Source of the DNA: Eleginops maclovinus
Lineage: Eukaryota; Chordata; Actinopteri; Perciformes; Eleginopidae
NCBI RefSeq assembly: GCF_036324505.1
Contig: NC_086352.1
Coordinates: 20,863,637-20,927,636, forward strand
DNA length: 64,000 bases
Direction: 5' to 3'
A program made the position numbers and the translations under genes. The notes under the pieces were generated by a model. The model had not been told where the DNA came from, searched no databases, and saw only the letters and a program-made list of their open reading frames with translations. Numbering within the stretch: the stretch's first letter is position 1; each line of letters opens with the position of its first letter. Below are positions 1 through 11,587 of the stretch, one piece after another.

Positions 1-98
1 ATCCGGTGCCTTGCTCAAGTGCACCACAGCAGGGCATAGGAGGTGAACTGGGACCTCTCCAAGTAGCAGTCCACTATCCATATTTCAAGTCTGTTCGG

Positions 99-109
99 GG
101 ACTTGAACC
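99..109 (-). promoter_or_regulatory. RNA polymerase III B box of the SINE
   Basis: The complement of this stretch is GGTTCAAGTCC, which matches the B-box consensus GGTTCRANNCC. With the A box at 142-153 it forms the internal promoter of the SINE. Whether it is still transcribed cannot be told from sequence. Confidence 0.6.
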
Positions 110-141
110 GGCGACCCTACAATTCCCAGTCCAAGCCCCTA

Positions 142-153
142 CTTACTGAGCCA
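142..153 (-). promoter_or_regulatory. RNA polymerase III A box of the SINE
   Basis: The complement reads TGGCTCAGTAAG, close to the A-box consensus TRGCNNAGYNGG with one mismatch near the end. It lies at the 5' side of the element, as in tRNA genes. Confidence 0.55.
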
Positions 154-491
154 CTGCTGGCTAGTGTAGTGTAGTGGGTCTACTCAAATCCTTATAGATA
201 TTAGAAATATTGACATACATACCAGAGATACAAAAAGAGTTTACAAAGACCTTGACCCCCTTGAATCCTGGATTGTGTCCCAGTAACACAGTTGACTGTA
301 CATTTGAAGATGGCTAATGTATATTGCACCACTCTTTGCACTATCATGTCCACATCCTTAAGCTATGCAAGCTGTGGTAGGCAACATTTTTTGTTGGCGT
401 TATTAGGCAAATATTTCATTGTAGCCTCTCAGCACATTGTAATATAAGTAGAAAACTACATCTATGTACCTCATCCTGTTTCTGTTTTCAG

Positions 492-583
492 GCTTTGCTA
501 AATCTAGCCTTTGACAAAAGAGTGGTCATTCACAGGTCATTCAGAGAGAAAGAGGTTTCCTCTTGGCTCTTCTACAAATACAG
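492..583 (+). CDS. Candidate internal coding exon (unidentified)
   Basis: A pyrimidine-rich acceptor (CTGTTTCTGTTTTCAG, ending at 491) and a good donor (ACAG then GTATGTGTG, at 584) enclose 92 bases. Only one of the three frames is open; it has 30 codons plus two bases, and reads ALLNLAFDKRVV at the start and SSWLFYKY before the split last codon. The mix of charged and hydrophobic residues is protein-like, but I do not recognise a family. If real it would enter in phase 0 and leave in phase 2. No neighbouring exon was found that clearly continues it. An exon-sized open frame between good splice signals is expected by chance several times in a window this size, so the call is tentative. Confidence 0.25.
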
Positions 584-3500
584 GTATGTGTGAACAACCC
601 TTTGTTGAAAGACTGATAGATTGCGTTGGCAAAAAAGTCCTTCTTTGCAAAGAAAACCCAAATTTGAAGTTATTGCAAAGATTCAGACAATATCGGCAAA
701 ATTATAAGGGTACTACCCAACATACCCTCAGAATTGCCCTCCCAACCTTTCCTAGTTTTGATCTTTAGATACGGTATTTCTTCACAGTATTCTGACAAGA
801 TTTCAAGCATTCTTTTTTCTCTGTCCTGTTTCATATATTAACCACATCAACTATATACTGTTCTCACACTGACATTCTTAGTGAAGGTGAAAAGTGCAAA
901 CTCTGAATTATGCCCTCAATATTTTTTCACAACCCTTTGATTTACTGAGCATATTAGTACTGCTCTAACATTATCAGTGAGGTTGGAGTATTTATTTCCT
1001 CTGTCAACCCACAATGAACATCTGATGAGACCAAAAATTAGTACTGTAAATTAGTTACACCTTAGTGAATAAGCTGCATGCTGACCTTTTCATGGACTGC
1101 TTCACACAAACCCCAAGATGCAGCTGAAATATATCCTCCGTCAGACAGCAGCCTATAACATGGATCTTTGCATGTGGATGATTTCCAGGATCAGGTGTAA
1201 TTGGCTTCAACACCCTGGTGATTCATGCTGTTGTTTAGACATACAGCAATGAGGGTTTACAGAACACAACCAAATCCAGAAGGTAACTAACATCCACATC
1301 TCTGTTCATAAAAATAAGAAGTAAACAACAGAGAGATGCTGTTTTGAATGTCTTTCACGTCCCTTACCAAAATGCTAAACAGAAGATGGAAATTACATTT
1401 GTGAGTTGAACAATGAACATCAGTCATGATCAATAACAATCAATTCATGCAATAGCAGTGGGGCCTAAGAGGGAAAGCTTGACATTTGAAATTTAAATGT
1501 TATTCTCCAATACAAGGGATTTGTAACTCTGGAAAAAAATATTTTCTAATCTTGTCCTTCAGCTAACTGCATGGCTTGAATTTTTAATATGTGCCACACT
1601 TCTAGCACGCAGGCAGTAAAGCTAGCTTTTGGTGTCCATGTGTTTCAATGTGAAATGCTAATGGTAACTGGTCTGAGAGGATGTTCATATCTAACTTTTC
1701 ACACAAAAAACACCTATGTTTTCAATGAGAGCCACAAATCACAAACAAATAAAAATGGAATTCATTGGCACAGTAAAATACAATTTAACTCTGACACGAA
1801 CAGACTACAAATGGCAAAGACGCAGTTGCAAATCAATTATGACGAAAATTCCACCAGCAGCAAACACAGAGAACAGCTCAGTAGAGTGAAAAGAAGAGAC
1901 AGATGGGAAACAAACAGGCACTCTGTCAGTGTTGCTCTGCAGAGTGTAACATGCTTTCCGTGTGTCTGCCTTGGTATGTGTGTCCAGCCCGAACCCTGCA
2001 TTATAACGTAATTTGCTGCCAAATCTCCTACGCCCACTGATAGTCTGCCGAATTTGTATAGCAACTGCTGAGTACAAATATGGCTCCTTAGTACCCTGGT
2101 TTGGATTTAGTTGTGTGTTTCCGATTAACAGTATGTGCATGTAATCTTCACAAACCAATTAAAGAAACTCAGGTTTGGCTGGGTCTGACTGAGGCTCTAT
2201 GATTGGATGCCGTTGGAAACAATCACTAGGTGCATCTACATGAACCCTAATGCATCTTGTATTTTGAATAAAAGCCCAATTCTAATTATAATGGAGAAAG
2301 AGGATGGACCGAAACAATTTTTTTTATGGGATAAAAATAAAACCTTTTAACAACTTTTCATCAGCCATGTGAACCCCGTTAAACCCTGAGCCTATTTTTC
2401 AGGCCTCAGGCTCGAAAATAACATGCCCATAATGAATGAAGTATATCTTCACAACTAAAAGGGGTATATGAATAATCTTTTTTATCAAAGCAATGATACA
2501 CCTGTGAGTTGGTTGTAGAAGTGTTAGAATCAATATAGATGTTGCTGTGCCAGAGTAAATTCAGATTGAAAATCGTAAAAAAAAGTTAAACTCTAATCTT
2601 CGTCTAAAACACCCCCACTATTTATAGTGAAAAAGGGATGGCAGCCCAGAACCTTTAGGGATCCAAACCATAATATATCATAAGTACCCTGCATAGATGC
2701 TAATTTAGTGAAAATTTACATTTTTTAGAGAGTTTTATCATCATAACATTTGGGTATATTAGGGTGCCATCAGTGCCATTTGACCTTTATCAGGTATCAG
2801 AATGTAAAACTCATTTTATTTCTTTGAAATATCGCTATAGGTATTCATTCCATCCAAATACATCTGTTTTTGACCTTTTTGAAAATTCACCATTACCTCT
2901 ATACCTTTTTTCGCCACAAAGCGTAATGGTGAGTCAGCTGCCAGTCAGACCTATGCATAACGCAGGGCCCTATATCTGGAACCCATTGGTCAATTTGGGT
3001 GATTGACACTTCTTTGTAACCATTAGAACCAATAGAATCCAGGGGCAGTTACAACATCCATGCAAACATTACCATTGGTCAGTTAGAATGACACGTAGAG
3101 AGCACTCTCTAAACCGGACGTGCTGACCTGCTAAACTATATAGCACATTTATTAATAATACATCTTCTTATGGATTATCAGTAATCATTTCAAAGTGACA
3201 CAGAGACATTGGAATAACCTTCAGCTTAGTTTTTATGTTTTGTTTTGGTAAAAATGGTTATTATCGTCTGGTAGCTGAGTTTCTTCCCCTTAAGTGGGTA
3301 TGCCACATTAATAGGTTGTTAAATGTTTACATGCCCTGAGACGCTGTTTCTTACAAGTTGTTGCATCTGCCCCCAGGACCGGGGGCAATCTGGCTTAACA
3401 ACCATACATGATTTCATAAAGGACCGTTGTTACATTTGAACAGCTTGCCTTATTTCATTCCAAATCTGTTAACTCAGTGAGAGCGCCTCTCTACCATTCA

Positions 3501-5799
3501 TTAGACTTTTATCCACTGGTTCGTGGTTTTTGGCAGAGGAAGTTTTCTGTTCTTGATGAGCGGGAAAACAATATCTTGCACACTCCCCATGTTTAAAGAT
3601 ATCAAGAGAGGCATGTGCCACTGATATCGCTGTTCAGCAAAAACCTAAATATTATTCCCAGGACAATGTGGGTCCATCTTGAAAATGGTATTACCAGGCG
3701 GAACCCCTAACTCAACAAATTAAATGCTTCCCAGCAAATGGAAACCACTCTGTGCTATTCAAAATTATTTTGTTCGGATTAAATGCTCAGGGGCATGTAA
3801 CCTTTTTGGATCACTGCATTTGGTGTCCATGTAAACAGTCATTTGTAATCTCTAATAACAATCAGTTTGAATTTAATCACAGGTAATGATGATGTTATCA
3901 TGCAGAACTGAGGACAACAGTCCTGCAATAGGAGATTTCTAACAATGTGTGACCTCTGGAAAACACAGTGGAGCCCCTGTCCATATCATGCATCCATTCA
4001 AAGTGAATTATCTTGCAGACTTCTCAAATGCATTTGTACTCTGCTCATTTTTTGTCCGAAGGCATTGCTATTGCAAGGGATTAAAAGGCGGGTTACATAC
4101 CAGAGAAAGCGGCTGGTTCTGAAAAACAATGTAGCTTACAAGTTTCCATTTGACCTGTGTGTTGTTTTTTTGTTGTTGTAGGCAAGCCACCTTCAGGATT
4201 ATTGTTCTTTATCCGGACTGGTAAACGAGTCATACCAGTTTATACCCAAATGGCACTCACTTAAACTATTGTATGTTCAAATGATAACAGAGAAATAGTT
4301 GAAATGCAGACTTTTTAGTATTCCTGTCATCATGTATAAACTTTCATGTGTGAATAGATTGGAATTTGTAAAATGTGCACACAACAAATCCAAATGGACA
4401 AATAAAAATGGCATGAGGCACAATGCCATAAAAAGGCTCATTGTTCATGGTTGAATTCACAACATGATTTGTTTCAATAGAATGCAAAATGAATGTACTA
4501 CCCCAAATGTGAACAAAACTGGTTCAAACAATGCTGAGTGTTATGGAAGCAACACAAAGTAAATGGGAGGCTAAAGGTTTGGCATGCCTTTCCTGAGCTT
4601 AACAAGCATCCTTGAAACAACCTTCACGCTGAAGTTATGCTCACTCAACTTCAGTTATGGATGGCTGGTTGCTGACTTCCTTAAAAACGTTTGTATATTT
4701 GATCTGCGATATATTGTCATGTTCCTGGCTGGCAATATTTATAGCAATATTAATGGCTGGCATTTTCTGCTGTCAGCTAAAGGTTGCTGAGACAGACAAT
4801 GCGTTGGAGGGTTCAGACAAGCCTTACGTAGGTAAAAAGTCAGGAAATTGACCCCTATTACAAAGCAAGAGTGAATTACTGTATATGTGCAGTGCACAAA
4901 TGGACAGACCATCAGCCATAGTCTTTGTTATATCAGCTCCTTAATCCAGATTTACGTGTTCTATTTAGCCTTTGCTGAGGCTTGTCTATTGACGGACATT
5001 CAAGTTTATCCTTAATCGTACATTTTCCAAGTAAGTATCCATGTTCTCATTAAACCATTTTAACTGTCTCCTCAATACGACATCCCCACAACCTCTTTCC
5101 AATAATGGCTGTTCTGGGATGTACATTACAGCTACAGTCTGCCTGTCTGTTGTGTAAGGGCTCTCTGAGGTATTGAAATGTGTGTCTGAGCCTTGTCCAG
5201 GGGCTGCTGATGAAAATTCATGAGGGTGGTTTTGCCCTTCACTTATCAAACTTAGTACATTGGCCTGTGTGCTGAATCACAGGGGTGCTAGCTCAAGTGT
5301 TTATCAACTTTGGATTTAGTGCATCTACAGGAAGACTTAGTTTGGCTTTGTTCTGAATGAAACATACTGTTCTGGTTAAGAGAGTGCAATGATAACTTCC
5401 ATTTTGTTAGTGAGGTTTTTTTGCTATGCAAATCATTTTAAAACGAATGCAGTACCAAAGTTTTGGTATTGGGAATTTTACGCAAGCCGTCCGCTTGACC
5501 GCTTTCATTGTTTAAATGTCTTTCTTACTTTTCTCCTAATGCCTCTATAGGTTTTTTGAGAGGGACAACTTCATTCTCATACATCAAACTATCACGATAA
5601 TGATCTTCAATTAGCTCAAATCCATTCAGGGAATAAAATGGTGAGCGGGGACGAAGATCAGCCTGTCCTTTTGAGGGTAAAGCTGTCAAACCATAGTGCT
5701 AAGCACTCTGATGTCTTTGACGTTAGTTCAAAAGGCAGAACTGTAATTCAACACTTTGGTTGCAAAAAATATCCTGCATTCTAATATGTTATAAAAGTT
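584..5799. other. Single-copy AT-rich DNA, no gene recognised
   Basis: No protein family, RNA gene or transposon is recognisable here. The longest open frames (a plus-strand one at 1589-2011 and an overlapping minus-strand one at 1805-2158) overlap each other on opposite strands and show no domain. A good acceptor ends at 4181 and is followed by open sequence to a stop near 4300, with an AATAAA at about 4400; this could be a terminal exon, but more than one frame is open and it has no partner. The rest is unremarkable. Confidence 0.5.
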
Positions 5800-6336
5800 G
5801 TTGGAGTTAATCTAGAAGGTTATTAACCAAAAACAATAATAACTTTCAATAAATGCTGTTATAAGCAAATGAAAAAATTAAATATGAACTAAAACAACTT
5901 TCTTTTTGCTTACCCTAACCCCATACATCTAACCCTAATCCTTTCCTTAACCTGGACCTCTAACTCTGTAACCCTTATTAACCACTTACAAATAATAGCT
6001 TTCCTCCAGAAATATAGAACCCATAAAAATGCATTAATTTAATCAGTCGTGTGCTTATATCAAGGCCTAAAAATACAGTTAGGGTTAGCCCAGTCTAAAC
6101 CCTCTGGTGTCTAGTGTATGGTTAGGCTTAGCATTAGACAACATACACATGTACTTGGAATTGACATGCTCAGAGTAACAGGTACAGTTTATAACTGTAT
6201 TTGTTGTACTTCATGCATTACTTGTCTCACTCATTGGTTGGTTTGCACAAAACTTAATAAATGCTGATATCAGTTAATAAGGAAGGTTATTAACTGATAT
6301 CAATAACTTTGCTTTTTATAATCCTATAACTCCAAC
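5800..6336. repeat. AT-rich repeat block, possible decayed non-autonomous DNA element
   Basis: The block is bounded by a 10-base inverted match (GTTGGAGTTA at 5800-5809, TAACTCCAAC at 6327-6336). Inside are repeated short modules: AATAAATGCTG occurs near 5850 and again near 6258, and GGTTATTAAC near 5818 and 6285. It also has telomere-like CCCTAACC runs (about 5910-5990 and 6333-6343) and the perfect hairpin described separately. This resembles a miniature inverted-repeat element, but the outer repeats are short and no target duplication is clear. A simple cluster of AT-rich repeats is the alternative. Confidence 0.3.
6265..6302. repeat. Perfect 16-bp inverted repeat with 6-base loop
   Basis: The left arm TGATATCAGTTAATAA (6265-6280) is the exact reverse complement of TTATTAACTGATATCA (6287-6302), and GGAAGG forms the loop. 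A perfect 16-base stem this tight is not expected by chance in 64 kb. It lies inside the repeat block at 5800-6336 and may be the centre of a palindromic element. Confidence 0.85.
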
Positions 6337-6345
6337 CCTAACCAT

Positions 6346-8323
6346 GTTGTCCAACAGGCCTTCCCTTGGGACTAGTATGCCTGCAGATCCAGATTCAAAC
6401 CTCCATAGGAGAACCCTACACCAAACACAACACATTAAAGAAGAACTAAATTATTCAACAATAAACGCCAGTAAACTATTTTCAATAACCAGAGGCACAA
6501 TAGGGATTGACGACAGCCCCCTACAGAGCCGCCCCTTTCTCTGCCTCCCGGTCCTTTACAAGGATTTTGCTTGGTGCCCTGGTCCTTCCCCAGATTTGAC
6601 TCACCCAAAATGCAACCATTTCACAATCCCACCACAACTACAAGTCTACATCAACAACGCCCATCAACAGATCAGTAGGCCAGTGCCCCCTAACAAACAA
6701 TGGCATTCCTCCATCAAGACAAGATGAAAAAATGTATTTATCTAATCAATGTTCTGCTGTATAACTAGAAAGGATGAGAAGGGACAAAAGAATCACTGAA
6801 GACTGAGAAATCCCATCCATAACATCATAACCACTTAATGAAGTCCTTGGCTGCTAAACAATTAATACGAGCCTACACTTTATTAAATATGCAATAAAGA
6901 CTATTATGGCTAAGTGAGGAAATAACAGCCATTCTAGCAAGCATTAAAATGTCTAGCTCCATTTGAGGCTCATTTATGGAACCTCTCCCATTAAGGATAC
7001 ATTAATACTGCAGGCACAGTTGAAGGGCATTGGAAAGTACTCTTCTAAATATTAAAGATGGCTGTCACTGGAAAAAAATATGTTGTCAGCAGGTTGAAGA
7101 ATTAGGGCTATGTAAATTTCATCACATCCTCTCACTTAATGACAAAGCAGAGATCAAAATGTCACAAAGGACAAAAAGCTCTCCATATCTGATTTAAACA
7201 AAGTCAGACACAAGATGATTATTTAATGACTGCCTGCGCTCCAAGAAACACACAGACACACTCAGAGGACTAAACTCACACGCTTTAGTTAGTTGGCTTT
7301 TAACATCGAGGTATGGCCTTATTCGTAACCTAACCTGACATATTTCTATTTGTTTTATATCTTTATGTGTAACACTGATTGTAACACTCTATGGCATGCA
7401 CAAATGTAACATTGATTAGTTCTTAAGTGCCCCTTTATTATAGAATGATAATCTGAAGTACCATTTGTGTGCCCCTAAATAAAGCATGATAATACATAAC
7501 TGACAAGTACATCACAAACTTTTACAGAGGAATTTACAGTAGTTGACCCACCATACCAATAGATGAGATTACTTTCATATTTAGAGTACATACCCTACTG
7601 TTTAAATCCACGTTCCATATACTTAACAGTGGCTCACTGAGCTTAATGATTACTATTATTTCTAAGGTTTTACGATGGTGGTTCTGAACTATCAATTGAT
7701 CCACTTGATTTGGGATCCATGAAAATATGCTACTTAGTTTGTTTGCATTTGTAAAGTTAGTAAAGGACCCCCAGGTCAACATTCATTTACCCTGGATAAG
7801 AGATCTCCTATAAAGCTCCTTTTTGTTGGTTCGATCGATAAGATGCAGATTCTTTGAGCACTGATTTATGCTTAATGCAGACCATTGCCACGTTCACCAA
7901 GAACTGATAAGTTACTGTACAGTAAGTGTGACCAAGCACATGCAGCAAACTCAAAGGGTAGTCGAAAAATTAGTGAATTCTATTACATGATTTAATAAAT
8001 TGATGAAAACAGTAAAACTATTATTCATACAGGCTGATTCATTGCAGTCATCTGATTAAGGGGACTGTATAAGGATGAGTTTATTTGAAAAATAAATAAT
8101 AGAGCAGCAATACAATACAGTTGCTCCCCCTAATTGAATAACGGGAATGCATTAGCTTCCCTTGTTCCACTGTTCAGGCTCCTATTGCTCCGCTTAGACA
8201 GCATGTAGCTAAATGTCAGGCATCTGTAATCATCTTTTTAATCAACAGTCCCTGAACTAGTAGCAACTTTGATGAAGTGTATTTGTTTTATTCATTGTGT
8301 TTTATTTCCACATTAATATAACG
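6346..8323. other. Single-copy AT-rich DNA, no gene recognised
   Basis: Nothing identifiable apart from chance open frames. The largest, at 6344-6727, begins in the telomere-like ACCCTAACC run and encodes no known domain. Base composition is AT-rich and unremarkable up to the Tc1 insertion. Confidence 0.5.
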
Positions 8324-8325
8324 TA

Positions 8326-8513
8326 CAGTGGGGCAAAAAAGTATTTAGTCAGCCACCAATTGTGCAAGTTCTCCCATTTAAAAAGATGAGAGAGGCCTGT
8401 AATATTTATCATAGGTATACCTCAACTATGAGAAAAAAAATTCCAGGAAATCACATTGTAGGATTTTTAAAGAATTTATTTTCAAATTATTGTGGAAAAT
8501 AAGTATTTGGTCA
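8326..8513. repeat. Terminal inverted repeat, copy 1 (3' side of the transposase)
   Basis: It begins CAGTGGGGCAAAAAAG and ends AAGTATTTGGTCA. The AAGTATTT(A/G)GTCA motif occurs at both the outer and the inner end, which is the IR/DR arrangement of transposase binding sites known in fish Tc1 elements such as Sleeping Beauty. It is 12 bases shorter than the equivalent repeat in copy 2: 12 bases separate CTATG and CCAGG here, against 24 there. A TTTATT at 8475-8480 is AATAAA on the coding strand and may serve as a polyadenylation signal. Confidence 0.9.
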
Positions 8514-8529
8514 ATAACAAAAGTTCATC

Positions 8530-9552
8530 TCAATACTTTGTTATATACTCTTTGTTGGCAATGACAGAGGTCAAACGTTTTCTGTAAGTCTTCACAAGTT
8601 TTTCACACACTGTTGCTGGTATTTTGGCCCATTCCTCCATGCAGATCTCCTCTAAAGCAGTGATGTTTTGGGGCTGTCGCTGGGCAACACAGACTTTCAA
8701 CTCCCTCCAAAGATTTTCTATGGGGTTGAGATCTGGAGACTGGCTAGGCCACTCCAGGACCTTGAAATGCTTCTTATGAAGCCACTCCTTCGTTGCCCTG
8801 GCGGTGTGTTTGGGATCATTGTCATGCTGAAAGACCCAGCCACGCTTCATCTTCAGTGCCCTTGCTGATGGAAGGAGGTTTTCACTCAAAATCTCACGAT
8901 ACATGGCCCCATTCATTCTTTCCTTTACACAGATCAGTCGTCCTGGTCCCTTTGCAGAAAAACAGCCCCAAAGCATGATGTTTCCACCCCCATGCTTCAC
9001 AGTAGGTATGGTGTTCTTTGGATGCAACTCTGCATTCTTTCTCCTCCAAACACCACAAGTTGAGTTTTTACCAAAAAGTTCTATTTTGGTTTCATCTGAC
9101 CATATGACATTCTCCCAATCCTCTTCTGGATCATCCAAATGCCCTCTAGCAAACTTCAGACGGGCCTGGACATGTACTGGCTTAAGCAGGGGGACACGTC
9201 TGGAACTGCAGGATTTAAGTCCCTGGCGGCGTAGTGTGTTACTGATGGTAGCCTCTGTTACTTTGGTCCCAGCTCTCTGCAGGTCATTCACTAGGTCCCC
9301 CCGTGTGGTTCTGGGATTTTTGCTCACCGTTCTTGTGATCATTTTGACCCCACGGGGTGAGATCTTGCGTGGAGCCCCAGATCGAGGGAGATTAGCAGTG
9401 GTCTTGTATGTCTTCCATTTTCTAATAATTGCTCCCACAGTTGATTTCTTGTCACCAAGCTGCTTACCTATTGCAGATTCAGTTTTCCCAGCCTGGTGCA
9501 GGTCTACAATTTAGTCTCTGGTCTCCTTTGACAGCTCTTTGGTCTTGGCCAT
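8530..9552 (-). pseudogene. Tc1 transposase, inactivated by a stop at codon 14
   Basis: This would encode the cut-and-paste DNA transposase of copy 1. The start codon is at 9552-9550, matching the start in copy 2, and the full frame is 341 codons including the stop, the same length as copy 2. Codon 14 is TAA (9513-9511) where copy 2 has AAA (Lys). After that stop the frame is open to 8530 with the DDE residues preserved ([21 protein letters not shown]). It differs from copy 2 at about a dozen residues after position 38. At least two are Arg-to-Cys changes (208 and 288) of the CGT-to-TGT type expected from methyl-CpG decay. Re-initiation at a later ATG would remove much of the DNA-binding part. 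Dead as an autonomous gene. Confidence 0.93.
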
Positions 9553-9595
9553 AGTGGAGTTTGGAGTATGACTGTTTGAGGTTGTGGACAGGTGT

Positions 9596-9603
9596 CTTTT
9601 ATA
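9596..9603 (-). promoter_or_regulatory. TATA box of the copy 1 transposase
   Basis: The complement is TATAAAAG, 43 bases upstream of the transposase ATG at 9552. The same box is present at the same place in copy 2 (58193-58200), so it belongs to the element's own promoter. Confidence 0.6.
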
Positions 9604-9718
9604 CTGATAACGAGTTCAAAAAGGTGCCATTAATACAGGTAACGAGTGGAGGACAGAGGAGCCTCTTAAAGAAGAAGTTACAGGTCTGTGAGAGCCAGAA
9701 ATCTTGCTTGTTTGTAGG

Positions 9719-9917
9719 TGACCAAATACTTATTTTACCGAGGAATTTACCAATTAATTCATAAAAAATCCTACAATGTGATTTCCTGGATTGTTTCCCC
9801 CATTCTGTCTCTCATAGTTGAAGTCTACCTATGATAAAAATTACAGGCCTCTCTCATCTTTTTAAATGGGAGAACTTGCACAATTGGTGGCTGACTAAAT
9901 ACTTTTTTGCCCCACTG
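9719..9917. repeat. Terminal inverted repeat, copy 1 (5' side of the transposase)
   Basis: It runs from TGACCAAATACTTATTTT to GCCCCACTG, is 199 bp long and pairs with 8326-8513. Inner and outer direct-repeat motifs are both present. The terminal CACTG is intact, while the adjacent TA duplication reads CA. Confidence 0.9.
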
Positions 9918-9919
9918 CA

Positions 9920-11480
9920 TATAAATAATGCTCAACATTAACATCACGATTATATGAACAATGCTATTTGCAACTGAGTGACTATAATGAACCTGGGTGT
10001 ACATAGCATGGCAGGGGCAGATGCAAACAGGTATCCATAGTAGACAGTGCTATTTACGCCCAGAAATACATTTGATTGTGTTTTGAAAAATATTAAAACA
10101 TTTTTGAATATACAAACCTTTGCATCACTTTCAGAAATGAATTTCAATTACACTTTCCTTACAAGAGATAAATGAAAAGAAACAATATATGTACCATAAA
10201 TATAATGATTATTTTCATTATATTGAAATTAAATTGGGGTAAATAGCCAATTACCTGTGGTGTAGCATCTTTTCCCACAGGGGCAAAAAGTCCAATTATA
10301 AAAGGTAAAGATAGAAAAGTAACAAGTCAATTATAATGAAAAGCTGCAACCTCATTAATGAATCTTTATTTTATCCACTCAAATACAGTCAGAATCCAAA
10401 AAGTAGTAGGTCGCTGATGCTCAGATAGTCAAGCAAATGGGAAAAAAACACAAAGCTGCTTCCGAGCATGCCACATGGGGGTGTAACGCATGAATAAAGC
10501 ATTCTTTTGTCATTAGGTTACAGTCAGGTCATACAAAAGAGAACAAAAGTGAAACATTCTGCAATCCCCTTCCAAACCAAATGAACATGTAGCCATATGC
10601 AAAGAACTGACGTGGTTTTTACTATGCTGATCCAACTGAAATAGCCTTGTTTGTTTGTCATCCTACCTTATGCTTTAACAGTGTAATACTTAACATAAAT
10701 ATACTGTGGGTTGTTCAAAGAATTTTCACAATCACTTAATACTGTCTAAGGATTTTGTCAAGAGAGCAGTCTAAGTGAGTGATGATGAGTGGTATAAAAT
10801 GCACCACCAAAGCAATTCTACACTTACAACGTACCTTTAAAACGAAAATAGGCTAAATGAGGTGTGCAGGATGTAAAGTATGATGTCTGTGGATGAATGG
10901 AAAGCATTCATTTCTCTGGAAATTTGAGCAACTCTGTGAACAGGGACATGCTACAATGTGATGCAAGTTTATATGAATAGTATTCAGAAGATGCTGGCGC
11001 TCTCATGCTGCATCTTATATAATCAAGTAATGGCAAGGCCAATATTTTCCACTTTATTTACTAATGATTTAGGAATAAATATTTGAAGTTCAGTATTAAG
11101 ATAGGTTAGCTTGCTGAGGATATAAACATCAAAAGGATGTGGACATCAAAAGTGTTTTAATTTGTGGGTGCCAACTCTTTTCAAGTTCACCAACGCTCTT
11201 TTCCTTTGGTCTGTCATTATCGTTGAAATGTATCATGGAGAGTGATTATCATTAACGCAACTTCATGTTCACCACAGCCCTACTTGTTGAAATATATTAC
11301 AGCGACTGCCATATGTAATGACTGGAAAATGTAATTGAATTTGATCCTATTCATCTTCATCACATTAGACGTTGCCCAGAGTGAAAGTAAATGTAGAGCC
11401 CATGTTCAATGTCCAACTCACATTTCTCAGAAAAAAGGAGTGTAGATTCCCCTTGACATTTGGCATGTTAGGATGGATCT
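9920..11480. other. Single-copy DNA between Tc1 copy 1 and the candidate promoter
   Basis: No gene, repeat family or RNA recognised. Sequence is AT-rich with ordinary complexity. Confidence 0.5.
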
Positions 11481-11528
11481 GGAAGTGGAAGTGGAAGTAC
11501 CCGGACTGGATTCAGGATGTTTAAAAAG
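11481..11528 (+). promoter_or_regulatory. Candidate promoter: three GGAAGT motifs and a TATA-like box
   Basis: GGAAGT is repeated three times head to tail at 11481-11498; GGAA(G/A)T is the core bound by ETS-family factors. TTTAAAAAG follows at 11520-11528, in the place of a TATA box, and TTCATTT near 11550-11556 resembles an initiator. The start codon at 11588 would then follow a 5' untranslated region of about 35 bases. The parts are seen in the sequence; that they work as a promoter is inferred. The GGAAGT triplet could also be a chance hexanucleotide repeat. Confidence 0.35.
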
Positions 11529-11587
11529 GGGGATCCAGCTTGGAAGATATTCATTTGTAAACTGAAAATCAGCACATCAAATTCTTA

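Larger units (their letters stand above)
1..164 (-). mobile_element. tRNA-derived SINE head, truncated by the window edge
   Basis: Read on the minus strand, the segment starts near 164 and has both parts of a type-2 RNA polymerase III promoter. The A box is TGGCTCAGTAAG (complement of 142-153) and the B box is GGTTCAAGTCC (complement of 99-109), with about 33 bases between them, the spacing seen in tRNA genes. The sequence beyond the B box is not an acceptor stem but a body containing CTTGAGCAAGGCACC, which continues past the left edge of the window. This fits a short interspersed element whose head came from a tRNA gene. I cannot name the family. A short TAGTG triplication lies just outside its 5' end at about 161-177. 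A true tRNA gene is unlikely because no acceptor stem pairs up. Confidence 0.65.
8326..9917 (-). mobile_element. Tc1/mariner transposon, decayed copy 1
   Basis: This 1,592-bp element is bounded by CAGTGGGGCAAAAAAGTATT and its complement, with inverted repeats of 188 and 199 bp around one transposase frame. The left flank is the expected TA (8324-8325). The right flank reads CA (9918-9919), so one copy of the TA target duplication has mutated. It is 13 bp shorter than the copy at 57878-59482; 12 of these bases are missing from the left repeat after 8430. The family resembles Tc1 elements that are abundant in teleosts. The broken transposase means it cannot move on its own, though it might still be mobilised by another copy. 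Confidence 0.97.

Noticed and set aside
1589..2011. 140-codon plus-strand frame, the longest outside the transposons
   Set aside because: It overlaps a 117-codon minus-strand frame, has no motif, and nothing marks a promoter or splice site.
4182..4300. Possible terminal exon after a strong acceptor, with AATAAA about 100 bases later
   Set aside because: More than one frame is open and no upstream exon fits it in phase, so no coding claim can be made.
5910..5990. Telomere-like CCCTAACC runs
   Set aside because: Copies are irregular and interrupted, so this is not a true interstitial telomere array.
6344..6727. 127-codon frame starting within the telomere-like ACCCTAACC run
   Set aside because: No domain and atypical start context; likely chance openness.
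8903..9514. 203-codon plus-strand open frame across Tc1 copy 1, and its equivalent at 58411-58893 on the minus strand
   Set aside because: Both are antisense to the transposase and have no domain of their own; they are shadows of its codon use.
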